Origin: Candidatus Obscuribacter sp.
Lineage (GTDB): Bacteria; Cyanobacteriota; Vampirovibrionia; Obscuribacterales; Obscuribacteraceae
Assembly: GCA_016712465.1 (NCBI GenBank)
Contig: JADJQZ010000001.1
Location: 4,340,001-4,404,000 of the forward strand
Length of the DNA stretch: 64,000 bases
Reading direction: 5' to 3'
The notes under the pieces: generated by a model
The model's database searches: none
What the model saw: only the letters and a program-made list of their open reading frames with translations
What the model was told of the DNA's origin: nothing
Part shown: positions 43,294-52,320 of the stretch, one piece after another
How the letters are laid out: each line of letters begins with the position of its first letter
Position numbering within the stretch: the first letter of the stretch is position 1
Made by a program: the position numbers and the translations under genes

Positions 43294-43872
43294 CTAGAAG
43301 TCCTTCTCTTGCTTCTCAATGAGCGAAGGACTGCTGCTGTTGCGCACATGCTGAATTATCTGCTCCGCATTAGACAGTTCTGAGCAGTCCACAATCACTT
43401 TCCTTCTTCCGACCTTCAAGTGAATCCTGGACTCCTGAATTCCGCAGAAACGGGAAATCTTGCACTTCACCACATCGCTCAGAGCATAGGTCTCCACCCT
43501 CGGTGCCCTGGCAAAGGGTAGCCGATAGGCAAGCAGAAGCCGCTGGTCTGTCACTACCAGGGCTCTTTTGATAGAGCGATGCCAAACCAGTACGGCAATT
43601 ACCAGGGCAAGCGCTACATAGAAATAGGGATTGGCGAACATATTTGCATAAGAGTTCGCCAGCACAGCCCAACTAGACCTCCAGACAACAATGCCGGAAA
43701 TGGCCAGAAGCTGAAAGAAGAAAAGAAACAGATGCTTGCCGCCAGGACTATGAAGGAACGGCATATCATACCGCCCTACAGACAGAATCTTCTCACCAGG
43801 CAAAAGCGCGCGCTCTACGACTGAGCGCAAATCGACATCTACAACTAAAATTGAAGTTCCCGGCTCAGACAA
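43294..43872 (-). CDS. membrane protein with bacterial PH-like domain
   Basis: Protein of 192 aa from TTG. Two transmembrane helices (LFLFFFQLLAISGIVVW and FYVALALVIAVLVWH) are followed by a PH-like domain (RALVVTDQRLLLAYRLPFAR, VETYALSDVVKCKISR, IHLKVGRRKVIVDCSE), the layout of bPH2/YdbS-type membrane proteins. Function unknown; the domain faces the cytosol by inference. It is convergent with the secreted helical gene, 20 bp apart. Confidence 0.75.
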   Translation of the reverse strand: MSEPGTSILVVDVDLRSVVERALLPGEKILSVGRYDMPFLHSPGGKHLFLFFFQLLAISGIVVWRSSWAVLANSYANMFANPYFYVALALVIAVLVWHRSIKRALVVTDQRLLLAYRLPFARAPRVETYALSDVVKCKISRFCGIQESRIHLKVGRRKVIVDCSELSNAEQIIQHVRNSSSPSLIEKQEKDF

Positions 43873-43909
43873 GAAGATGCCCTATGAAAGCGAACACCTT
43901 ATCTTACAA

Positions 43910-44956
43910 CTAAGGTCGGTAGGCATCCAGCACATCAAGAGCACCACTTCTAGCAGAGCGATACCAGATGCGAATCAACGGGCGTCCATGCTCATCGGCA
44001 CCGATGTACTTACTCGAAACAATGGTCCAGCCATTAGGCATTCCATTTAAACCATTGGTCCAGACAATACTGTCACCATTCATGGTGTAAGGCGCCATAG
44101 CGCCACCATCCATGCCACTATAGGAATTACCCTGTATGACGATGCGCCCTAGCTCAATGTCGGTGCCACCATTGTAGGTGCGCGCCTTGTGCACGATGTA
44201 AGAGCCATTGGGTGGTGCACCAAGACCTTTGCGTTTCTCCCACTCAGGCGTGCCCTTGCTAGCACCGGGGTTAGCCTTGTTACCAGCGTTGCCGGCATTT
44301 CCAGCATTTCCAGCATTGCCCGCGTTACCAGCATTGTTACCGCCATTGGCAGGCGGTGCCTTGAATGTATCGCCGGCGTCGCCGGGTTTAATCCAATCAG
44401 GGCTGTTAACTATGGTGCGGCGAATGCCATCGTCGGTGAGAACATCGATGGAATTATTCTTCTGATTAATACCAACAACCTTTCCGACCGTCCACATAGC
44501 GGCCCCGGCTGTACTAGCCATAATCTTATCGACTTTCACGAGACTGCCGACGGCAAAACTACCGCCGCCTCTTGCTCCACCGCCAAAACCACCAGGAGCA
44601 CCAGGCATAGTAGCGGCTCCTGCGGGAGCAGCGCCCTGTGCACCGCCAGCCTGACCGGGCTGGTCAGCTTGAGCGGCGCCAGGTTTAATCCAGTTGTCAT
44701 TATTGATGATTGTCAGTTGCTCGCCGTCCACATCCACCAGATAAGAATTGCTGTTCCTATTTACCTGAATAATTTTGCCAGTGCGCCAGACGGCAAGACC
44801 GGGAGTGCTCGATTGCAACTTATCCACCTCGACAGAATCACCGACGTTCATCCAGTGCTTGCCAGGCGGCTCAGCCATAGCAGAAATCTGGCAGGACAAA
44901 ATAGAAAGAACAGAACCGGCTACCATGATTCCCTTGAAAAAAGTCCTATTTTTCAT
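43910..44956 (-). CDS. secreted protein with two SH3/Tudor-like modules
   Basis: Protein of 348 aa from ATG 44956 with GGAG six bases upstream. Signal peptide FFKGIMVAGSVLSILSC ends near AMAEP. Two similar 60-residue modules (VGDSVEVDKLQSSTPGLAVW to NDNWIKPG, and VGSLVKVDKIMASTAGAAMW to SPDWIKPG) look like SH3- or Tudor-knot-type barrels that arose by duplication. A Gly/Asn/Ala linker with NAGNAGNAGNAGNAG follows. The C-terminal 110 residues (GSYIVHKARTYNGGTDIELG, SGMDGGAMAPYTMNGDSIVW) are a separate beta-rich domain. Probably periplasmic or surface; ligand unknown. Confidence 0.75.
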   Translation of the reverse strand: MKNRTFFKGIMVAGSVLSILSCQISAMAEPPGKHWMNVGDSVEVDKLQSSTPGLAVWRTGKIIQVNRNSNSYLVDVDGEQLTIINNDNWIKPGAAQADQPGQAGGAQGAAPAGAATMPGAPGGFGGGARGGGSFAVGSLVKVDKIMASTAGAAMWTVGKVVGINQKNNSIDVLTDDGIRRTIVNSPDWIKPGDAGDTFKAPPANGGNNAGNAGNAGNAGNAGNAGNKANPGASKGTPEWEKRKGLGAPPNGSYIVHKARTYNGGTDIELGRIVIQGNSYSGMDGGAMAPYTMNGDSIVWTNGLNGMPNGWTIVSSKYIGADEHGRPLIRIWYRSARSGALDVLDAYRP

Positions 44957-45271
44957 CAATAGCTCCAGATGATTTCAGTAGAAGCCTCGAAAGGCGGGCA
45001 GCGATCATAGCAGAGAACACCGAGGCAAATTGTAGGAGCAGCAAGTGCTTGGTAGCAAAGCGCAGGAAAGCAAAGGACACTAACCCCAGGGTTTTCACCA
45101 GTACAAGCAGAGTACAAAGACGGTGGGAACACCGCAGACAGCCGGGTAAGCTAGCAGAACTGGAATCTAAAATACGCGCAATCCAGCCCCCGGATTTCAT
45201 GTACAACTAGACCGCCAAAATCGTCTAGCAAGCGCTTTCATTGAAACTTGGCAGGCCACGGAGCAAGAATC

Positions 45272-46042
45272 ATGATATTCAACAGGAACGCACTTACTAA
45301 AGGCAGGGTAACGGGGCTGGCTCTAGTCATCCTCTTGAGCGCCGGCATTGACAAAGCGGCGCAAGCACAGAGCGAAAAGAACTGCTGGCAAAACTTCAAA
45401 GTCGGCACAACCGTAAAAGTAGAAAAGACTCTCACGGAACAGGGCAAGCTAGAGTGGAGCGATAAAGCCAGCTACAAACTGGTCAAGAAAGATGCTAACT
45501 ACTGCCTAGTCGAGTACGCAGCCGCCTCTGGACAAAGAGACAAGCAGAACCACTATAGCGGCACCAGTGTCAGACAAAGTCCACTAGTCAGTTCAACGCC
45601 ACAGACGAAAATCAAAGAAGAGCCCCTGCTCATCGGCAATCGAAGCATATTTTGTAATGTGTATAAGGAATTAGAAACGAGCGTACCAATGTGCGGCAAC
45701 GATGAACTATCCCGCTCAGTTCGCGAAATTCAAACCTGGGAAGATAAATCGAGCGGCAAAAAGTTGCGGCAACTGGTGACCCAGAAGGACTACCCGAGAT
45801 ATGAACGCCAGAAACCGCGCGTCCGTCTTCCTGAAGAATGGCGCGTCAACGACCTTGCCGTACCCATCATAATCGGCTCACGCAGCTATCTGTGCGACAT
45901 CGAAGAATGGCTCAGCCCTCTGAACAATGCATCCAGCCTCAGATGGACAACAATGGAAATTCCAACAGGCTATGCCAAAACAATCGAAAAGCGCGGTCCC
46001 AAAGAAGTTACAGAAATCGTGGTGGACATACAAAAAAAGTAG
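45272..46042 (+). CDS. secreted hypothetical protein, paralog 1
   Basis: Protein of 256 aa; ATG 45272 has GGAG eight bases upstream. The signal peptide (VTGLALVILLSAGIDKAAQA) ends at QSEK. The C-terminal block DLAVPIIIGSRSYLCDIEEW matches TLAVPVTIGQRTYLCDLEES of the protein at 48718-49656, and both share a Cys in SIFCNVYK or LKCNVFQQ followed by EIQTWED or EITTWRD. They are paralogs. The two conserved Cys may form a disulfide. No known family recognised. A 40-bp repeat lies downstream. Confidence 0.7.
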   Translation: MIFNRNALTKGRVTGLALVILLSAGIDKAAQAQSEKNCWQNFKVGTTVKVEKTLTEQGKLEWSDKASYKLVKKDANYCLVEYAAASGQRDKQNHYSGTSVRQSPLVSSTPQTKIKEEPLLIGNRSIFCNVYKELETSVPMCGNDELSRSVREIQTWEDKSSGKKLRQLVTQKDYPRYERQKPRVRLPEEWRVNDLAVPIIIGSRSYLCDIEEWLSPLNNASSLRWTTMEIPTGYAKTIEKRGPKEVTEIVVDIQKK

Positions 46043-46061
46043 CACCTCTTGCATACTCTGC

Positions 46062-46140
46062 ACCAGCATACGGCTGCTCTGGCATCACTCGTTCATCTAC
46101 ACCAGCATACGGCATCTACTGGTATCATTCATCCATCTGC
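46062..46140. repeat. about 40-bp direct repeat spanning a stop codon, two copies
   Basis: Two adjacent copies beginning accagcatacggc (39 and 40 bp). One copy contains the stop of the minus-strand DUF2252 remnant (atggatgaatga); the other carries the matching stop-like atgaacgagtga beyond it. Confidence 0.8.
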
Positions 46141-46394
46141 ACCTTCAGCAAGCCGGTCTTGCAAGCGCTGACAAATACGCCGTAATCGCGCTCGGCTTGC
46201 TTGGCATAGGCAACTCCGTACTTACCTATTGCATCTTCGAAAGCCTCGCTCTTACCTAGATAACCACGCATAATGGCAGCATCGCCGGCGCGGGCATGGG
46301 CGCCGGCAAGAATCTCGCCGGCAATAACCGGGTTAAGCTTGAAGTCATCCTTACTCCAATAGGCGGCATTCACAGCGGCTTTCATATCACACAA
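46125..46394 (-). pseudogene. C-terminal remnant of a DUF2252 protein
   Basis: An 89-aa ORF that matches only the end of the roughly 430-aa DUF2252 family: LAGAHARAGDAAIMRGYLGK, then AFEDAIGKYGVAYAKQAERD and YGVFVSACKTGLL. The kinase-like body of the family is missing, and upstream lies the end of hipA. It is therefore most likely a fragment left by a deletion or by insertion of the HipBA module. Whether the fragment is still translated is unknown. Confidence 0.7.
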
Positions 46395-46558
46395 CTACCG
46401 CTCAGCCTGCCCGGAGTGCAAATGGTATCCAGGCCGAACACCGCACAAGCGTCGGTGACATAACACACACACGCTCTCTCAGACAGTGACTTCCTAACGT
46501 CCTTCGGTCAACCTTTGTACCTGGCGTAATTTGGCACTTGCGCATTGACCGCCTGCAC

Positions 46559-47824
46559 TCAGCGGCTAAAGCCGTCATACACAAATGCACCCCTGATTGT
46601 TTCGGCGTCCCTTTCTGACACGCCTTGTGCACGAACCACACCGTACCAGCTTGCTCGCACCTGTTTCGCCATTGTCGAAATAATCGCTTCTGCCTCATCA
46701 GCACCCAACAAGAAACGCGCATGCTGACTCAATAGATTGGCAGCATTGGCGAAACGCCCCTGGTCACCACAGGTCATTGCCAGCTCGCGATGCTCACGTG
46801 ATATCACTGGCGATGGCGTGAGATCGTATGCAGGAGAGAGCCGCCATTCACGGTCCATTGCCATAAGCGCATGGTTACGAGGATGATCGTCCAAGTTCGA
46901 TATCAAGGCATTGAAACACATGCGGCGGAAAAGTTCGGCGGCATCCTTCTTGGGTTCCGCAACAACGCGCCGCAGTTCCTCCGCCATTAAGACATAAGAC
47001 CAGCGGTCGCGCTGGTGTACAGCGTCATCCGCTCTAAGTAAAGTCAATCCACTTATCATTCGAGCTCGAATATAGCCGCGGGAAGTTCTCTCACGATCGA
47101 ACCGCTGGACCAAAAGCACATCCTTGCCGCCTACAGTCTCTATGCGACTTCTAGCAGCGCTAATCCCACACTGCCTGGCAAGCTCAAGCATTGCATGTTC
47201 GACCTTCGGATTGTTCCATCGGTCATCTGGGCGGTTGAATTTTGCTATCCATAGTCCTATATCATCCTCTACAACTGCCTTGGGGCGCGCGCCCCCCATA
47301 GACGTATTTAGAAGGAGCAGTTCCTGAACCTGAACTGATGCTGCCTCCGGCTCACCGAGTTGCCCACTGATAAGCGCATCGGCAAGGTTCTGCAGATTCT
47401 CAAGCTGAATCGTCTTATTAAAATCTCGCTTCGGAGCGGGTGGGTTCTTGCCTATTCCAAAGCTCAATGCACCAGCTCGGTCATCCGGTGATTCAAGCAA
47501 ATAGCCAAGTTCGTCAAGCTGCACCTTCCCCGTGTGCCTCTCAATCACGCGACGCCCCCAATCATCAGGACTGGAATCTCGGACGGCGCCAAACAAACCC
47601 TTGAGGCGCGCCGTCTGATAAGTGCCTTCCGCAAGCTTGAGTTCGACAGGATCTATCTCAACTGCATCCTTGCGCGACAGATAGCTGCCACCATAAACAA
47701 ACCGTCCCAATGTTGACCCACGACGGTCTTTCGTAAGAACAAGCCGCCCGGCTGTAACACCGCTGGTTTCCCGAGGCAGTGTAATGTAAACGAAGCATTC
47801 AGATACCAACTCCTTAGAAGTCAT
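46559..47824 (-). CDS. hipA: HipA-family serine/threonine kinase toxin
   Basis: Protein of 421 aa from ATG 47824, overlapping the hipB stop by 11 bp, the usual hipBA layout. Motifs of HipA kinases are present: N-terminal subdomain (FVYGGSYLSRKDAVEIDP), DSSPDDWGRR, phosphate loop SMGGARPKA (175-183), AKFNRPDDRW, EHAMLELARQCGI, LLVQRFDRE, catalytic ISNLDDHPRNH (308-318) with Asp313 and Asn317, and YDLTPSP (333-339). HipA toxins phosphorylate targets such as glutamyl-tRNA synthetase and cause growth arrest; the target here is unknown. All key residues are present, so it is probably active. Autorepression by HipB is expected. Confidence 0.93.
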   Translation of the reverse strand: MTSKELVSECFVYITLPRETSGVTAGRLVLTKDRRGSTLGRFVYGGSYLSRKDAVEIDPVELKLAEGTYQTARLKGLFGAVRDSSPDDWGRRVIERHTGKVQLDELGYLLESPDDRAGALSFGIGKNPPAPKRDFNKTIQLENLQNLADALISGQLGEPEAASVQVQELLLLNTSMGGARPKAVVEDDIGLWIAKFNRPDDRWNNPKVEHAMLELARQCGISAARSRIETVGGKDVLLVQRFDRERTSRGYIRARMISGLTLLRADDAVHQRDRWSYVLMAEELRRVVAEPKKDAAELFRRMCFNALISNLDDHPRNHALMAMDREWRLSPAYDLTPSPVISREHRELAMTCGDQGRFANAANLLSQHARFLLGADEAEAIISTMAKQVRASWYGVVRAQGVSERDAETIRGAFVYDGFSR

Positions 47825-48155
47825 TGGTGAGCCCCCGGCTCTTGCGCACGCGGGTGCGCTCCCTCGCCCTCGCAAGAGAGAGACCTTCCTTATCCTTGAA
47901 CGGATCAGCTACCTCTTCCAGCTGATTGAGCTGGTCATACAGCCAGAGCAGCGCGGCATAGACAACAATACCTGTCGACGCTTTACCTTTCTCGGCATCC
48001 ATCACCGGTCGAGGACCTGTGCCGATTCGCTCGGCAACATCTTCAATAGTAAGATTTCTGCGGATTCTGGCCGTGCGCAAGTTTTCTCCCAGGAGCTTCA
48101 GTGTCTGCTCAACAGGGTAGGGAGGAGCCAGCAATAGTTTATTGGTTCTTGCCAT
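47814..48155 (-). CDS. hipB: HipB-like helix-turn-helix antitoxin
   Basis: Protein of 113 aa upstream of and overlapping hipA. Residues about 20-75 (LGENLRTARIRRNLTIEDVA, ERIGTGPRPVMDAEKGKAST) are an Xre-type helix-turn-helix that binds operator DNA. The basic C-terminal tail (RARERTRVRKSRG) is expected to contact HipA or DNA. It neutralises HipA and represses the operon. TTTAA-containing motifs lie just upstream of its start. Confidence 0.88.
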   Translation of the reverse strand: MARTNKLLLAPPYPVEQTLKLLGENLRTARIRRNLTIEDVAERIGTGPRPVMDAEKGKASTGIVVYAALLWLYDQLNQLEEVADPFKDKEGLSLARARERTRVRKSRGLTNDF

Positions 48156-48200
48156 ATGCTTTTAAACGCACCCAAACTGATTTAAGCTGCTTTAAATAGC
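48156..48200 (-). promoter_or_regulatory. possible HipB operator
   Basis: Upstream of hipB are gcttttaaac (48158-48167) and the near-palindrome tttaagctgctttaaa (48181-48196). Paired similar motifs in front of an antitoxin gene fit autoregulation; this is inference. Confidence 0.4.
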
Positions 48201-48717
48201 ATATCACCAAGAACCTATCGAGACAATACGATACCTTTTATGATAGCTTATCTACTTTAACCCTGCAGTTATAGCACCTTACCCTCACAACCACGCCTCT
48301 AGGTAGGAATTATCCTAAAGCCACCCCTTGGCGGCACATCGCCGCCGCGCACCCTGCCGGATGGTGCCGTGTCTTGCCGCAAAGTGCCGCGTTACTGGGA
48401 ACTGAGCTTCGACACCGCGCTGGAGCGAATCGACATCTTCCTTGGCGAAGGATTCACAGCCGCCTATGCCGCATATGAATTGAACCGAAAAAGAGATGCA
48501 ATTGAGCTACTCTTCCATGCAGCCTTGAACGGGCAGGCGCAAAGCAGACAATTTAGGCAATTAGAAGGCGGTTTGCGCCATTGAGTCTATCGCCCTTGTC
48601 TTGCCAGCATTCAATCCCGACACTTTCCCAACAAATTTGTCGCGACTCAATGAGTGTCCGCCCCAGGCAAGACATGGTTGAGCTACTCCCTGGCCATCCA
48701 CCGTAAGCATTAAACTG
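48201..48717. other. region between hipB and paralog 2
   Basis: Contains only one weak ORF (48369-48584, listed separately). Two 19-20 bp copies of gtgggcaatac-type sequence begin at its end (48718-48756) and run into the start of the next gene. Confidence 0.4.
48369..48584 (+). CDS. weak hypothetical ORF, 71 aa
   Basis: GTG start, soluble, with a plausible helical core (TALERIDIFLGEGFTAAYAA). No ribosome binding site and no family recognised. Some residues resemble a short DNA- or RNA-related accessory protein only by composition. Could be noise. Confidence 0.3.
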   Translation: MSCRKVPRYWELSFDTALERIDIFLGEGFTAAYAAYELNRKRDAIELLFHAALNGQAQSRQFRQLEGGLRH

Positions 48718-49656
48718 GTGGGCAATACTCTAAGATGTGGGCAATACATCTACAATGTAGGCAAAATTGGAGGAAAGTCAGACACTTTGTTGAAAGCTAC
48801 GGTATTACAGCCTGTCAAGACAAACATAGCCACTCGCCCGCTCAGGCGGGCGGCAAAGCTCGTAGCAATATTTCTCTGCCTGCCATTCCTGCACTTTACT
48901 ATGCCTGCATATGCCATCAGCGAGTTCGCCCGATCAAATAACTGGTTCAAAGCAAAGCCAGGCACACAAGTAGTATCAGAAATTGTCACCAGGCAAAATG
49001 GCAAGCCTGTCCGCAAGGTAATTCGCAAATATACTCTAATGGAAAAATCCAGCAGTTTTGCCACGGTGGAAGTAGACTCCAACGGCGAGAAACGGAGCTT
49101 CACTTACGCTCCGATAGATCCATCCCTGGGGTCAGGCAAGCTGCAAACACCATTTCAATCGGCAGAGGTAAAACTGAGGCAAGAACCTGTCACCATAGCC
49201 GTGCACGGTGCTGCGTCCAAAACTCTCAAGTGCAATGTCTTCCAGCAGTCGTACAAGATACAGGCGTTTCCGAACCGAGAGCAGTGGACCCATTCAATGG
49301 TGGAAATCACCACCTGGAGAGACCAGGCAAGGGGTAACAGGGAAGTGCGACGAGTCACAAAAAATACCAAGCATTTCAATAACATATTCAAACGCCCGGA
49401 GGCGCAACCGGAGGAAGACTGGCAACTGAAAACTCTGGCGGTGCCCGTCACAATAGGCCAGAGAACCTACCTCTGCGATCTGGAAGAATCAAACCTGCGC
49501 GGCAACAAGACAGTCGAACAGCTCTGGGTTTCAAATGAGATTCCCACCAGCTATGCTATCAAATCTACCGCCGCACCATTTGAAACAACCACCGAGACGG
49601 TAATATCTATTGAAGCAGCCGACAAGGGCAACAATCGGGCTAAATCAGCCAACTGA
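48718..49656 (+). CDS. secreted hypothetical protein, paralog 2
   Basis: Up to 312 aa; the start is uncertain (GTG 48718, or TTG 48787 which places the signal peptide better; GGAGG at 48769-48773 is too far from it). Signal segment LVAIFLCLPFLHFTMPAYA. The mature region is paralogous to 45272-46042: KPGTQVVSEIVT at the start, LKCNVFQQSYKIQ, EITTWRDQ and TLAVPVTIGQRTYLCDLEES. No known family. The two paralogs flank the HipBA module and DUF2252 remnant, so this was probably once a tandem pair split by insertion. Confidence 0.7.
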   Translation: MGNTLRCGQYIYNVGKIGGKSDTLLKATVLQPVKTNIATRPLRRAAKLVAIFLCLPFLHFTMPAYAISEFARSNNWFKAKPGTQVVSEIVTRQNGKPVRKVIRKYTLMEKSSSFATVEVDSNGEKRSFTYAPIDPSLGSGKLQTPFQSAEVKLRQEPVTIAVHGAASKTLKCNVFQQSYKIQAFPNREQWTHSMVEITTWRDQARGNREVRRVTKNTKHFNNIFKRPEAQPEEDWQLKTLAVPVTIGQRTYLCDLEESNLRGNKTVEQLWVSNEIPTSYAIKSTAAPFETTTETVISIEAADKGNNRAKSAN

Positions 49657-49735
49657 TAGGAAGAAAACAACTAGTTAGTCGCGCTTATCATCTAAAGGGA
49701 ATCCAGGTAAAATGCTCACCAGGAGATAAAAGTTG

Positions 49736-50956
49736 ATGGACAAGAGACTCAAGATCGATAAACCGTTGGTCTTTCAAAAGCGCATATCCCACTATTCGCT
49801 GGCTACGTTAACCCTGGTATTTGGCGGGCTAATCTCTCTTCCATTGCTACTATTAGCATCAAGCGGGGCTCTGATTTGGATTGGTGCGGTGATGTCAGCG
49901 GCGCTGGTAGCAGCTGGTGCCTATATTTGGCACTTAGTCACTGCTGATGCAATTGTAGACTCTCAAGGTCTTGAGATGAGAAGCCGTCTTGGAAAAAACC
50001 GCATTCTCTGGAAGGATGCAAAATCGATAAGCGATACCAGATACCGTGGCACCTATACCTATACTGTGCACGGAAGCACCGGCAAGGTAAGCTTCACGGA
50101 CGACCTGCAAAACGCATCCTACCTTTACACCATTTGCAGGACCGTAATAGACACCCCACCTGAACGAGACGGCTATATTCGGCTTCCTGCCGCCCCCTAC
50201 GGAAACATCCTATCTTCCGGTCCATTGGCAACAACATTTGTGATGGCGGGCTTTCCCATAATTATGGGGGCAATTATCATCTGCACAAATCTGGAAAGTC
50301 TAAATCTAGCCTTTAACACACCTATAGTGCCGATCAGCAAAGCCAGCGACTTTGTAGACAAGAAGCAAAACATAATCATGCAAGGCGCATTGCACAGCGA
50401 CCAAGAATTATCCTCTCGCGACGGCAAGAATAAGTATGCCATGCAGGCAATTCGAATTAGAATCTGCCGTGGCTCGGACAACCACAGCTCCTACTGCCTC
50501 TGGGCACCGGAGCGAGCCTGGCTGCAAGACGGTAAAAGCGAAATTGAAGTAACCATCAACGATCCGGATAACAATTCTCTGCCTCTAGATTGGGAATCCG
50601 CTCTGAACAAAGACTGGAAGAACACTGGTCTCAGAAATCTGATGGCAGAAACCTTTGAGAGCTCAATAGATAAGAAGATGGCCGAGTGGAAAGACTCTCT
50701 CGACGTGACACTGCGTTCAGTACCACAAGATGGTAAAGTGCTGGTGGCAGGACGGGTTGTAAAATGTGAAGATCATCTGCGCCTTGACCCTGCAGGCGAT
50801 GCCAGCTGGATACACATGGACTCGCTAGAGGCAATTAAGAAAGAGGCTCTCACCTGGTCTTCGGCAGGCGCAGCGCTGCTGCTATGGGGACTCATCGGAG
50901 TGGTAGCCGGCTTCCGCCAGCTGGCTGAATTCAAGAAAATCGGCAAGATAGTCTAA
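49736..50956 (+). CDS. membrane protein with PH-like segment
   Basis: Protein of 406 aa from ATG 49736 with AGGAG ten bases upstream. Two helices at 25-65 (LATLTLVFGGLISLPLLLLA), then strands IVDSQGLEMRSRLGKNRILW, like a PH-like domain. A third helix (FVMAGFPIIMGAIIICTN) precedes a soluble domain (about 200-370), and a last helix (AGAALLLWGLIGVVAGF) ends the protein. This layout resembles two other membrane proteins here (23283 and 43294). Function unknown. Confidence 0.7.
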   Translation: MDKRLKIDKPLVFQKRISHYSLATLTLVFGGLISLPLLLLASSGALIWIGAVMSAALVAAGAYIWHLVTADAIVDSQGLEMRSRLGKNRILWKDAKSISDTRYRGTYTYTVHGSTGKVSFTDDLQNASYLYTICRTVIDTPPERDGYIRLPAAPYGNILSSGPLATTFVMAGFPIIMGAIIICTNLESLNLAFNTPIVPISKASDFVDKKQNIIMQGALHSDQELSSRDGKNKYAMQAIRIRICRGSDNHSSYCLWAPERAWLQDGKSEIEVTINDPDNNSLPLDWESALNKDWKNTGLRNLMAETFESSIDKKMAEWKDSLDVTLRSVPQDGKVLVAGRVVKCEDHLRLDPAGDASWIHMDSLEAIKKEALTWSSAGAALLLWGLIGVVAGFRQLAEFKKIGKIV

Positions 50957-50971
50957 CCAGAACGCCCCAAT

Positions 50972-52293
50972 CTAATGGGCTTCTATCTTCCTCCAGTTAC
51001 TCAATGTTAAGGTTGCGCAGCTTTTGATCTCAGGGTCGGAAGCTGTCGACAATGCCTTCAAAGTGGCGATAGATGCCGCATCCTTACGACCGGCCAGCGC
51101 TTCAATCATTATCAACAAATCCGCCTTGTTTGAAGGTCGGTCCTTTATTTCATTAATGGTAGCGATCACATCCGAGGTAAGTTCAGCAGAACCCAATGCA
51201 CCCTTACCGAATTCCATCATAGTCCGCTCAAAATTACTCATGCGACGACCGACGGCTCGACCTTCTTGCACCAGCACAAGCCACTTTCGCACACATTCGA
51301 TTCTGTTCGACCGCATTAAGGCAAAGGCAAGGTCGTCAGGCACGGCTCCCTCTTGAGGTAAGAGCCCAAATACAACGTCTCTGTCCTCCTGGCTGGGACT
51401 GTTAGCCAGAGCCTGCAAAGAGACTCCGCGCAACATTGACACCTGAAGCTTGGGTTCGAGAATACTCTTCAGTCCACCACCCCCCAACTCTCGCATAGCG
51501 GAAATGGCATAACCGCACTGCTGGGGCGCCAATCGCGAATCGCCTTCCTGAGCGCCGACTCCGTGCGTGCATCAGCACCGGTACGGGACAAAACACTAAC
51601 AGCCAGAACCCTCGCCTTAGGATCGGTCGAATCAATGCGCTGATAAGCCGCATTTTTCAGCCAGCTCTTATCAAGCTTTAGGAAAACAGGAATAATGTGA
51701 GGATCGCCGAACTCCTCGTCTCTAACAATAAAGTCGAAGAGCTCGGTAGTATGGTTATCGTTAAGGTACATAAGAGCCATACCTGCGAAAAAACGACAGC
51801 CCTTAACCGGCTCGGTCTTGAGCACACTCAAGAGGCGCCCGTTGAATGATGTGTCGCCGGCAAGAGCAATACTTATAGAACCGAGCGAACGATTATACTC
51901 ACACTTGCTATTAAGCAGCCGCTGAATGAGCTCCTTAAAGCCGACCCGATTTCTCAGTTCGGCTATGGGGTAGCGTTGCATCGACGCATACTTCTGCGGA
52001 CTCAGAAGCCGCATCGAAGTCCCCCCTTGAAGTAGCTCCTCATGATTGAAGGTGTAGCGCTGCCTGAATGACATAAACTGCTGAAAAGTGATATCGCTGC
52101 GAGATAATTGATCAAGCACAGAGAAGTAGGCAGCAATGTCAACCGCAGGAGCTTTGCCGTCAGTCGAAGAGGTAACTTGAAAAACCGAGACTCGGCTGTC
52201 GCAAATTATTGGCTCAATGGCGCCACACTGTGGCAACGAACTCAAAAGCATGAGCGCGAGGCTGGCCATCCTCACTGGTGAACTAACCATCAT
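50972..52293 (-). pseudogene. secreted HEAT-like repeat protein, frameshifted
   Basis: Two minus frames that join into one protein. 51469-52293 gives a signal peptide (MASLALMLLSSLPQCGAI) and helical repeats up to SALRKAIRDW. 50972-51532 continues with QQCGYAISAMRELGGGGLKS and further HEAT-like repeats (SNKADLLIMIEALAGRKDAA, ATLKALSTASDPEIKS). The first frame ends in unrelated residues at 51469. The switch lies near 51525, though a C6 run at 51480-51485 is another possible site. Either the gene is broken or there is a sequencing error. An intact product would be about 430 aa and periplasmic. Confidence 0.7.
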
Positions 52294-52320
52294 TCGCTCC
52301 TTCCACCTTTACTTCCCAAC

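Noticed and set aside
44946..45206. Minus ORF of 86 aa before the SH3-like gene
   Set aside because: It overlaps the start of a well-supported gene, has no ribosome binding site and has random-looking content.
46402..46722. Minus ORF of 106 aa overlapping the hipA end
   Set aside because: It is an out-of-frame shadow of hipA with no domain.
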